DNA of 33,898 nt from Rhodospirillaceae bacterium (GTDB taxonomy: Bacteria > Pseudomonadota > Alphaproteobacteria > SHVZ01). Below are positions 7,443 to 14,484 of this stretch, in pieces; position 1 is the stretch's first letter; each line of letters begins with the position of its first letter. Under the pieces are notes generated by a model, which had not been told where the DNA came from, did no database searches, and saw nothing but the letters and a program-made list of their open reading frames with translations. The position numbers and the translations under genes are program-made. The DNA is taken from NCBI GenBank assembly GCA_016792585.1, contig JAEULB010000186.1:1-33898 (forward strand), written 5' to 3'.

Positions 7443-7900
7443 AGTCGCTTCTCCATATTCACGAAGGTCGGCGCGGCGTAGCCCGGATGCGCCTCCTCCG
7501 TCGTCTCGACGAAGCCGCAGGCGGCGAAGAGCCTGCGGTTGTCCAGCAGCACCAGTCGGGTCGAGAGGTGCAGGCGCGGCAGCCCGCGCCGGCGCGCTTC
7601 CTCCTCCGCCATCGCCAGCATGCGCTTGGCCAGTCCCTGGCCGCGCCAGGCGGGATGCACGGCGACGCGGCCGATATAGAGGCCGCCGTCCTTCCCCGAC
7701 CACAGAAGGCAGGCGGCCGGCCCTTCGTACACGGCACCGCCACCGCCTTCGGCGAAGTGCCCGCGGATATTGTCGCCCGACTCCTTGAGCGCCGACGGCA
7801 AGGGGTCGGTCACCACCGTCTGTCGCGCGAAGCAATAGCGGATCAGCTCGGCGATCGCGTCGGCATCTTCCGGCGTGGCTGGGCGGAGGGCCGAGGTCAT
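7439..7900 (-). CDS. GNAT-family N-acetyltransferase
   Basis: The 153-residue single-domain protein opens with MTSALRPATPEDADAIAEL and has the GNAT core: GLYIGRVAVHPAWRGQGLAKRML (beta-4 and the acetyl-CoA loop RGQGLA, about residues 78-100), then LSTRLVLLDNRRLFAACGF (motif B). The start at 7900 overlaps the TGA of the upstream oxidoreductase gene as ATGA, implying translational coupling. A longer frame upstream lies inside that gene and is rejected. It is cytosolic; the acceptor is unknown. Confidence 0.9.
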   Translation of the reverse strand: MTSALRPATPEDADAIAELIRYCFARQTVVTDPLPSALKESGDNIRGHFAEGGGGAVYEGPAACLLWSGKDGGLYIGRVAVHPAWRGQGLAKRMLAMAEEEARRRGLPRLHLSTRLVLLDNRRLFAACGFVETTEEAHPGYAAPTFVNMEKRL

Positions 7901-8910
7901 GCGTCGAGCGCCACGCGCTCGCCGGTGTCGATCGACTTCCGCATCGCATCCAGCCGGCGCATCGCCAGGACGCCGTCGGCGATCTCGGGCACGTCCGCCG
8001 TCTCGCCGCGGACCCGCGCGAGGAAGCCCTGGAGCAGCGCGCGATAGCCCTTGTGGTCCTCGTCGGCGGCGACCGTCGGGTTCGGCTCCCAGACCATCGT
8101 GTCGGCGTCCGCCGCCATCGTCGCGTTCGGATCGTCGACCTTGAATGACGGATCGCGGACGTAGCGGACCTCGGTCACGTTGCGCACCTCGACGCGGCGG
8201 TGGTCGCCCATCACCTGCCACCATTCGACCGGCGCGCCCCTGGACTGAAGCGTGCCCATCGCCAGCGTGGCGAGCGCGCCAGTGCGGCAGTCGAAATCGA
8301 CATGCAGCAGGAGCCGGCCCGGCGATGCTTCATGCTTTCGCACGCGAAGCCCGGAGAGCGGCCCCATGAGCCACGGCACCAGGTCGAGATAGTGGACGCA
8401 GTGGTGCAGGTAGAATCCTGAGTAGTCCGGGTTGCCCTGGAAGTAGGTCGGCGCGGTCATGTAATGGCCGAGGAATCCGGCGACGGGTCCGAACTCGGGC
8501 GCACGGGTCAGGTTGAAGGCGACGCGGTTGGCGGTCGAGTGCCGCTTCATGAAGCCCAGCACCACGGGCTTCCGCGCGCGCTCGGCCGCTTTGAGGATCG
8601 CCTCCGCCTGCGCTGCGGTGGCGCCCGGCGGCTTCTCGACGAAGACCGGGAGGCCGCGGGCGAGCGCCAGCGGCGCCAGCTCGGCATGGACCGCAGGCCC
8701 GACCGCGATGCCGACCGCATCCAGGCCAGGATGCTCGAGAAGGTCGCGGGCGCGGGCAAACGTGGCGGCCCCCGGCGCCAGCAGCCGGGCGCGGGCGAGC
8801 GCATCGGGCTGCGGATCGCAGATCGCGGCGATCTCCGCCCCCAGTCCCGCCAGCTTCGGCAGCAGCATCGCGGATGCATGCCGGCCGAGGCCGATCCAAC
8901 CGATCTTCAC
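7897..8910 (-). CDS. Gfo/Idh/MocA-family NAD(P)-dependent oxidoreductase
   Basis: Begins with a Rossmann motif (KIGWIGLGRHASAM), has CDPQPDAL at the end of beta-2, the family signature FVEKPPGAT around residue 95 with its catalytic Lys, and a C-terminal beta-sheet domain containing FYLHHCVHYLDLVPWL, whose His/Asp pair is the usual proton-relay position. Length 337 is normal. These enzymes oxidise or reduce sugars, inositols and related polyols. The GTG at 8910 is chosen because GGGAGGGG lies directly upstream; the frame extends further without support. It overlaps the acetyltransferase gene by four bases, so the two form a unit. Confidence 0.9.
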   Translation of the reverse strand: MKIGWIGLGRHASAMLLPKLAGLGAEIAAICDPQPDALARARLLAPGAATFARARDLLEHPGLDAVGIAVGPAVHAELAPLALARGLPVFVEKPPGATAAQAEAILKAAERARKPVVLGFMKRHSTANRVAFNLTRAPEFGPVAGFLGHYMTAPTYFQGNPDYSGFYLHHCVHYLDLVPWLMGPLSGLRVRKHEASPGRLLLHVDFDCRTGALATLAMGTLQSRGAPVEWWQVMGDHRRVEVRNVTEVRYVRDPSFKVDDPNATMAADADTMVWEPNPTVAADEDHKGYRALLQGFLARVRGETADVPEIADGVLAMRRLDAMRKSIDTGERVALDA

Positions 8911-9109
8911 GTGCCGCCCCTCCCGTAGACCGGCAGTCTGCCCGACATCGAGAAAAGCCGTCGAGTACAGTTTGTTACGTCCCGTCACCGTCTTGTCGCC
9001 GATGCCTCCGGCCGGCCCCTGATAGCGTCACGCCGTTGCAACCCGGCGCCGGCGGCGCCCGGCAGATGGGTTCGGCGCGCTCGCTGCGCCTCTGGGTGCG
9101 AGAGAGACT

Positions 9110-10111
9110 TTGACGGAAGGATCAGTGGCCGTGCAGAGCGACGAAGCCGGCCGCGGCGACGAGTGGCTCGCCGGAAACGGCGCGGAGGAGCCGGACTTAC
9201 CCCTCCTCGACCAGGCCTCCTCATATCCCCAGGGCACGATCCAGGCGCATGGCGCCCTTCTCGTCGTCAGTCCCGACAGCCTCCGCATCCTCCAGGCCAG
9301 CGCCAACGCCGAGAGCCTTCTCGATGTCCGTTTCTCTCCCAATTTCGCGACCCCGATCCATGCGATCCCCGGAAGCGACGTCGACACCTGGATCGGCGAG
9401 CTGCTGCGCTGGCTGAAGGCCGGCGCCGAGACCACCTTCCTCAGGACCGCGCGTCTGCTCCGCCGGCCGATGCAGGTGATCGGCCATCGCACCGGACAGG
9501 GCGTCGTGCTCGAGTTCGAGGACGGGCCCGAGCGCGAGGGCGAGACCCTGATCGCGCTTCACCCGCGCCTCGGACAGTTCCTGACAGCGATCGAATCCGT
9601 CACCGACGTGCCGACGTTGGCGCGCATGGCCGCCCGCGAGCTTCGCGACATCACCGGCTTCAACCGCGTGTTCCTCTGCCGGTTCGAGAACGCGCGGGCC
9701 GTCGTCGTCGCCGACGATGTCGACGGAGCGTGGCCGCCGGCATCCCATGTGCGCCTCGCCAGCCCGCCCGCGGCGCCCATCGACCTGATGCGCTACCGGA
9801 TCACCCGGCTCCATCTGGTCGCCGACGCCGGCCATCCGCCCTCGCCGATCCTTCCGAACCTTTCCCAGGTCGACGGCAAGCCGCTCGACCTCAGCCTCGC
9901 GGGCCTGCGGAGCGCCACCGGGGATCATCTCCAGTACCTCCGCCAGCTCGGCGCCGCCGCCTCGCTGACGGTATCGCTGGTCGTCGACGGCGCGCTGTGG
10001 GGTCTGGTCGTCGGGCACAACCGCGCGCCGCTCAGGATCAACGCGCAGGTGCGGACGGCCTGCGATCTCCTCTGCCAGATGCTGGCAATGAGGATCGCGG
10101 CCGTTCGATAG
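9110..10111 (+). CDS. Phytochrome-like PAS-GAF protein lacking the bilin-attachment residues
   Basis: Residues about 30-125 align with the PAS_2 domain and about 155-305 with the GAF domain of bacteriophytochromes: YPQGTIQAHGALLVVSPDSL, ITGFNRVFLCRFE, LDLSLAGLRSATGDHLQYL and VVDGALWGLVVGHN. The N-terminal chromophore Cys is absent (no Cys before the GAF domain), the PASDIP motif is degraded to ASPPAAPID, and the protein stops after the helix that follows GAF, with no PHY domain and no kinase. His273 (GDHLQYL) is kept. It is probably a light-blind or differently liganded PAS-GAF partner protein (inference). Start is uncertain: TTG at 9110, or GTG at 9125 or 9131 close to GGAAGG. It is monocistronic and converges with the epimerase gene three bases downstream. 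Confidence 0.85.
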   Translation: MTEGSVAVQSDEAGRGDEWLAGNGAEEPDLPLLDQASSYPQGTIQAHGALLVVSPDSLRILQASANAESLLDVRFSPNFATPIHAIPGSDVDTWIGELLRWLKAGAETTFLRTARLLRRPMQVIGHRTGQGVVLEFEDGPEREGETLIALHPRLGQFLTAIESVTDVPTLARMAARELRDITGFNRVFLCRFENARAVVVADDVDGAWPPASHVRLASPPAAPIDLMRYRITRLHLVADAGHPPSPILPNLSQVDGKPLDLSLAGLRSATGDHLQYLRQLGAAASLTVSLVVDGALWGLVVGHNRAPLRINAQVRTACDLLCQMLAMRIAAVR

Positions 10112-10114
10112 CGC

Positions 10115-10990
10115 CTACGTGCCCGCCGCTTCGAGAAAGCGCCGCAGCAGGCCGGCGCTCTTCCTGATATCGCGGTCCTCGTCCCTGGTCGGCGCGCGCC
10201 ACTGCGCCAGCGGCACGCCGATCCTGTCGTCGTCGCGCCGGAACGGCTCCAGCGTGATCGGTCCCTTGTACTGAACCGCCGCAAGACCGTGGCAGACCGT
10301 CGCCCAGTCGATATGGCCGGTGCCGAGGAAGCCGCGATGGTTCTCGTTCGCCTGGAAATGGACGAGGTGCTTGCCGACGCCCTTGATCGCCTCGAACAGG
10401 TCGGCTTCCTCCATGTTCATGTGGAAGGTGTCGAGCATGACGCCGAGACCGGGCGCGCGCGCCTTGCGGATCAGCTCCACCGCCTGGCGCCCGGTGTTGA
10501 CCATGTCGGTCTCGAAGCGGTTCAGCGGCTCGACCGCGAGCACGACATCGAGGGAAGCCGCATAGACGCCGGCTTCGGCCAGCGCTTCCGCCGCCCAGTC
10601 GATCCTGGCCTGGCGCTTCTTCTCGTCGACCGGCGCCGGGGCGCGGCCGGCGAAGACCAGCGGCGCGCCGTAGATCGGCCCGCCGACGATGCGGGCACCG
10701 AGCGCCACCGCGACGTCGACGCAGCGGCGCAGATACTCGCGGCCTTCCTTGCGCGAGACCGGATCGTCGGACGTCGGGTCGCGCTTCGGGTTCATCCGCG
10801 CGGCGAGCGCCACCGCAAGTCCGGCATCCTCGATCGCGACGCGCAGCTTGCCGATCGCGATCTCGCCCGGCTCCGGCACCAGCATCTCGATGAAGTCGAG
10901 GTCGCACGCCTTGATCCGCTGCATCAGCGGCAGGTGCTGCGCGGTGAACGGCCGCGCATAGGACATCGAGATGATGCCGATCGGATTCAT
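10115..10990 (-). CDS. Sugar phosphate isomerase/epimerase, xylose-isomerase-like TIM barrel (D-tagatose 3-epimerase-like)
   Basis: The 291-residue AP-endonuclease-2/xylose-isomerase-like barrel shows the metal and catalytic positions of ketose 3-epimerases: Glu in VLAVEPLNRFETDMVNT, Asp and His in GVMLDTFHMNMEE, the strand HFQANENHRGFLGTGHIDW, and the second catalytic Glu in GPITLEPF. This is the pattern of D-tagatose/D-psicose 3-epimerase and relatives, but many family members act on other sugars or inosose. It is cytosolic. It starts 12 bp after the N-carbamoyl-D-amino-acid hydrolase stop on the same strand, so the two are probably co-transcribed. Confidence 0.87.
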   Translation of the reverse strand: MNPIGIISMSYARPFTAQHLPLMQRIKACDLDFIEMLVPEPGEIAIGKLRVAIEDAGLAVALAARMNPKRDPTSDDPVSRKEGREYLRRCVDVAVALGARIVGGPIYGAPLVFAGRAPAPVDEKKRQARIDWAAEALAEAGVYAASLDVVLAVEPLNRFETDMVNTGRQAVELIRKARAPGLGVMLDTFHMNMEEADLFEAIKGVGKHLVHFQANENHRGFLGTGHIDWATVCHGLAAVQYKGPITLEPFRRDDDRIGVPLAQWRAPTRDEDRDIRKSAGLLRRFLEAAGT

Positions 10991-11002
10991 GCGCGGGGAA
11001 CT

Positions 11003-11953
11003 TCAGGCTGGCGGCTTGCCCAAGGGCGTGCCGGCGCCGGTGCGCTCCAGGATCAGGCCGTAATGCTCGACCCGGCGGTGCTTGGCGAAATTGAAGATCG
11101 AGGTCTTGTAGGTGTTGCAGCGGTCCAGGTCGACCATTGCCACCGCGACCTCGTCGTTCAAGGTCGTGCATTGCGCGACGATCTCGCCCGAGGGCGCGAT
11201 GATGCAGCTCTGGCCGATCTGGTCGACGCCCTCCTCGACGCCGCACTTGGCGACGCCGACCACCCAGGTGCCGTTCTGGTAGGCGCCCGACTGCATCGAG
11301 AGATGGTTGTGGAAGTTGTTGAGGTCGTCGGTCTCCGGCATCGCCGGGTTATGCACCGGCGTGTTGTATCCCAGCATGACCAGCTCGACGCCCTGCAGGC
11401 CCATCACGCGATAGGTCTCGGGCCAGCGGCGGTCGTTGCAGATCGCGAGGCCCATCTTGCCGCCCATCGTCTCCCAGACCGGGAAGCCCAGATCGCCGAC
11501 CTCGAAGTAGCGCTTCTCCAGGTTCTGGAACGGGTATCCGGGCTTGTAGTCGGTGACGCCGGGCAGGTGGATCTTCCGGTACTTGCCGACGATCTTTCCC
11601 TGCTTGTCGACCAGGATCGCCGTATTGAAGCGGCGCTTCTTGCCGGTCGAGAAGTCGAGCTCGCAGTAGCCGAGCTTGAAGCCGATGCCCATCTTCCTCG
11701 CCGCGTCGAACAGCGGCTGGGTCGCCGGACCCGGCATCTCGCGCTCGAAATAGCTGTCGAGCTCGTCCTCGTCCTCGATCCACCAGTGCGGGAAGAACGC
11801 GGTCAGCGCCGCTTCGGTATAGACGACGATATCGGCGCCCATCCGCTTGGCCGTCTCCATCATCGCGATCAGGCGCGCGACGACTTCCTGACGCGGCTGC
11901 GTCTTCGGGATCGGCCCCATCTGGGCCGCGGCGACGACGAGGGATCGGGACAT
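11003..11953 (-). CDS. N-carbamoyl-D-amino-acid amidohydrolase (nitrilase superfamily)
   Basis: The 316-residue protein matches the Agrobacterium D-carbamoylase family from end to end by memory of that sequence. The catalytic triad falls at the canonical numbers: Glu47 (VVYTEAAL), Lys127 (KYRKIHLPG) and Cys172 (AICNDRRWPE). Characteristic stretches such as ELDSYFEREMPGP, NLEKRYFEVGDLGFPV and YNTPVHNPAMPETDDL are present. The enzyme hydrolyses N-carbamoyl-D-amino acids to D-amino acids, CO2 and ammonia in the cytosol. No hydantoinase or racemase gene lies in the window, so the carbamoyl substrate must come from elsewhere. It is followed by the epimerase-like gene in a likely two-gene unit. Confidence 0.92.
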   Translation of the reverse strand: MSRSLVVAAAQMGPIPKTQPRQEVVARLIAMMETAKRMGADIVVYTEAALTAFFPHWWIEDEDELDSYFEREMPGPATQPLFDAARKMGIGFKLGYCELDFSTGKKRRFNTAILVDKQGKIVGKYRKIHLPGVTDYKPGYPFQNLEKRYFEVGDLGFPVWETMGGKMGLAICNDRRWPETYRVMGLQGVELVMLGYNTPVHNPAMPETDDLNNFHNHLSMQSGAYQNGTWVVGVAKCGVEEGVDQIGQSCIIAPSGEIVAQCTTLNDEVAVAMVDLDRCNTYKTSIFNFAKHRRVEHYGLILERTGAGTPLGKPPA

Positions 11954-12022
11954 GAGCGTGGCACCCCGGGAAATGACAGGGCGCCACTATGGCGGCGAAA
12001 CTCCGGCCGCTCAATCAGATGT

Positions 12023-12066
12023 CGTGCCCCCTCCCCATCGGCTACGCCGCCGAGGGAGGGGGCACG
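12023..12066 (-). terminator. Thirteen-base-pair perfect stem-loop after the OmpA-domain gene
   Basis: CGTGCCCCCTCCC (12023-12035) pairs perfectly with GGGAGGGGGCACG (12054-12066); the loop contains a further CGGC/GCCG mini-stem. It begins seven bases after the stop of the gene at 12073-13512 and ends its transcript by position, although no T-tract follows. Its core resembles the repeats at 3446 and 30439. Confidence 0.6.
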
Positions 12067-12072
12067 AGATGA

Positions 12073-13512
12073 CTATCGCGTCGCCTGCGCGGTGCCCGAG
12101 AGCAGCGGCGTGATCCGGCGGATCGCGACGCGGCGGTTCTCGCGGGACGCGCTCTCGGTCTGGACCTTGAGCAGCTCCTCGCCATAGCCCTGGGTCTGCA
12201 GGTTCTCCGGCGGCACGCCGAACTCCTCGGTCAGCACCATCGCCACGGACTCGGCGCGGCGGTCGGAGAGCGACAGGTTGTCGATCGTGCCGCCGACCGC
12301 ATCCGTGTGGCCTTCGATCAGGAACATCTCGGCCGGGTTGCCGTCGACGATCCGCTTCATCGCGTTCGCGATGTCCTCGAGCTTCGCCGCCTGGGCGGGC
12401 TCGATCTGCCACGATCCGGTCTCGAAGGTGATCGTGTCGACGTCGATGCGCGGCATGCGGTCGCGCACCTGCACGCTCTGGCGGATCTCGTCCAGGGAGT
12501 ACGGACGCTCGATCACCTCGATCGGCGGCGCATTCAGCGTCTCGACGATCATCGGCATCGGCGCCCGCGCCGCCTCGACGATGTAGCGCTCGCGCGGAAT
12601 CGCGATCCTGGGCGGAGGCAGATAGACCACCGGCGGCGGGCCGAACGACGGACGCGCCCGGTTGTCGATCAGCACATATTCGCGCCCGAAGCGGTCGAAG
12701 CTGGTGCGTCGGACCAGGCGATCGTAGCGGTCGGTCACGCTGACGATGCGCGTGCCGTCGGGCCGGAAGACCGTGGTGACCGTGTCGGCGCCGCGTCGCT
12801 CGACCTGCACGTCGCGCGCCCGCGCGCGCAGCCGGTCGGTGTCGTCGTGGCGGATGATCGTGCGGTTGCCGTCGCTGACGATCGTGCGGCCGGGCTCGCG
12901 GATCACCGTGCGCCCGTCCTCGCGCGAGGTCGTGCGCCGCTCGCGGACGTCGTCGAGCCGGCGGTTGCGCCACTCGTCGCGACGCCATTCGTCGCGGCGA
13001 TCCGCGCGGCGCGTGTCGGGCACCGCTTGCGTCGGAGCCGGCGCGGCAGCGGGAGCCTGGGTCGCGGTGCGCGCCTGCGGCTGGACCGGAGCCGGTGCCG
13101 GCTGAGTCGGCACCGCCTGCGCCTGGGGCGGCGCGTCGCGTCGACGCTCGAAGCGCCGGCGATCGCGGTTGTCGTCGGGTGAAGGCTGAGGCGCGGCGGC
13201 CTGGGGAGCCTGGACCGTCGGCAGCGACACCGGCGGAAGCTTCGGCGGCGCAACCTGGGCCGGAGCCGGTTGCGGCTGCGGGGGCTGCGGCGCCTCGGCG
13301 TTGTTCTGGCGCTGCCGCTCCTCACGGCGTTCCTCGCGCCGTTCGCGACGCTCGGATCGGCGGCGGTCGCGGGAATTCTCTTCCTCCGCCTGCGCGGGCG
13401 GCTGCGCAGCGGGTGCCTGTGCCAAATTCGTGCGCGGCTGTGCGGACGCGGAGGCCGCAGCGAGAAGCGCGAGTGCGCTGCCGGACAGGAGCACGGTTCT
13501 AAACGTCTTCAT
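12073..13512 (-). CDS. OmpA-domain envelope protein with Pro/Gln- and Arg-rich N-terminal region
   Basis: The 479-residue protein begins with a Sec signal peptide (MKTFRTVLLSGSALALLAAA, ASA-Q cleavage near 25). Residues about 30-220 are low-complexity: Pro/Gln/Ala-rich tracts alternating with strongly basic RDRRRSERRERREERREE-type segments. A beta-rich middle part follows (RTVIREPGRTIVSDGNRTII). The C-terminal OmpA domain (about 365-470) keeps the peptidoglycan-binding Asp and Arg in EGHTDAVGG and LSLSDRRAESV. It is therefore periplasmic or outer-membrane linked and attaches to peptidoglycan; the basic disordered part may contact acidic envelope polymers (inference). GAGGGG precedes the ATG. 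No lipobox Cys is present. Confidence 0.88.
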   Translation of the reverse strand: MKTFRTVLLSGSALALLAAASASAQPRTNLAQAPAAQPPAQAEEENSRDRRRSERRERREERREERQRQNNAEAPQPPQPQPAPAQVAPPKLPPVSLPTVQAPQAAAPQPSPDDNRDRRRFERRRDAPPQAQAVPTQPAPAPVQPQARTATQAPAAAPAPTQAVPDTRRADRRDEWRRDEWRNRRLDDVRERRTTSREDGRTVIREPGRTIVSDGNRTIIRHDDTDRLRARARDVQVERRGADTVTTVFRPDGTRIVSVTDRYDRLVRRTSFDRFGREYVLIDNRARPSFGPPPVVYLPPPRIAIPRERYIVEAARAPMPMIVETLNAPPIEVIERPYSLDEIRQSVQVRDRMPRIDVDTITFETGSWQIEPAQAAKLEDIANAMKRIVDGNPAEMFLIEGHTDAVGGTIDNLSLSDRRAESVAMVLTEEFGVPPENLQTQGYGEELLKVQTESASRENRRVAIRRITPLLSGTAQATR

Positions 13513-13540
13513 CGGAATTCCCCTCTCTCCACGGAGGACT

Positions 13541-13569
13541 CAAGCGAGGTCTTAAGTACCCCTCGCTTG
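13541..13569. promoter_or_regulatory. Nine-base-pair inverted repeat upstream of the OmpA-domain gene
   Basis: CAAGCGAGG (13541-13549) and CCTCGCTTG (13561-13569) are perfect arms around an 11-bp centre that contains CTTAAG. The repeat ends 28 bp before the OmpA-domain start and 39 bp after the kinase stop, so it is either an operator/5'-leader hairpin of the former or an end signal of the latter. Confidence 0.45.
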
Positions 13570-13608
13570 GATCGTTCCGCGCCGAGAGAGGCGCGGTATC
13601 CCGATGAC

Positions 13609-14373
13609 CTAGGTGGCGCGCGAACCCGGGACAACATCGACGACCGCGTGGTCCGGCGCCTTCGTCAGCACCAGGTCGGCGGCGGCGCGGTCGGCGACGA
13701 TATGGTTGCGCAGGTTCGGCAGGTTGATCTTGGCCCAGACATGGGCGGCGAAGTCCAGTCGCTCGCCCGGCGTCTTGTCGCGATAGGCGTAGTAGAACGA
13801 CTTCGGATCGTCGACGCCGGCGACCATCAGCGGCACCAGGCGGTCGGTGAACCACCGCTCGATCGTCGCCTCCTCGGCATCGAGATAGATCAGGCAGTCG
13901 ATCAGGCGCGGCTCGCCCTGCTGCTCGATCTGCGCCAGGTGAAGCCCGTCGAGGATCACCACGTCGGGAGCCTCGACCACATGCGCGTTCTCGGGATCGA
14001 CGTCGTAGACGGTGTGCGAGTAGAGCGGCACGCGGACTTGTCGGCCCAGGCGGATCGCCCGGACCGCGGCACGGAGCGCGTCGACGTCGAAGGATTCCGG
14101 AAACCCCTTCCGGGCCTTGAGACCGCGCTCGGCGATCGTCTTGTTGGGGAAGAGGAAGCCGTCGGTGGAGACGATCTCGACCCGGGGCGCGTCGGCGAGG
14201 GCCGCGATCGCCTGGCCGAGCGCCCGGGCGAAGGTGCTCTTGCCGACCGCGACACTGCCCCCGACGCCGACGACAAACAGGCCCTGTTGCGGGCGACGGC
14301 GCATGACCTCGGCCAGAATCGCGTCCATTCCGAGCATGGGCGTGTTTATCACGGGGTCGGCTAACCCATCCAT
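13609..14373 (-). CDS. coaA: Pantothenate kinase type I-like P-loop kinase (CoaA/uridine-kinase superfamily)
   Basis: The 254-residue protein carries the Walker A motif GVGGSVAVGKST (Lys45), the substrate-binding DGFLFPNKTIAERGL segment, the RKGFPESFDVDAL motif typical of type I pantothenate kinases, PLYSHTVYDVDP and the Walker B-like PDVVILDGL. These match CoaA, which phosphorylates pantothenate in the first step of coenzyme A synthesis in the cytosol. The protein is shorter than usual CoaA (about 310 residues) because the N-terminal extension before the P-loop is nearly absent, and the C-terminal part is compact. It may therefore be a divergent paralogue. The start at 14373 has no strong ribosome-binding site; ATGs at residues 13 and 16 are alternatives. 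Confidence 0.8.
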   Translation of the reverse strand: MDGLADPVINTPMLGMDAILAEVMRRRPQQGLFVVGVGGSVAVGKSTFARALGQAIAALADAPRVEIVSTDGFLFPNKTIAERGLKARKGFPESFDVDALRAAVRAIRLGRQVRVPLYSHTVYDVDPENAHVVEAPDVVILDGLHLAQIEQQGEPRLIDCLIYLDAEEATIERWFTDRLVPLMVAGVDDPKSFYYAYRDKTPGERLDFAAHVWAKINLPNLRNHIVADRAAADLVLTKAPDHAVVDVVPGSRAT

Positions 14374-14484
14374 CCTGATTGCTTTTTCAGGTTTTCGTGG
14401 ATTTTTAGGAATTCTTTACCAATCCTGGCCGACTTTTACGCGAATGCTTCCTTCGACCTCCCTCGCCCGACCGGATTCCTGCGC

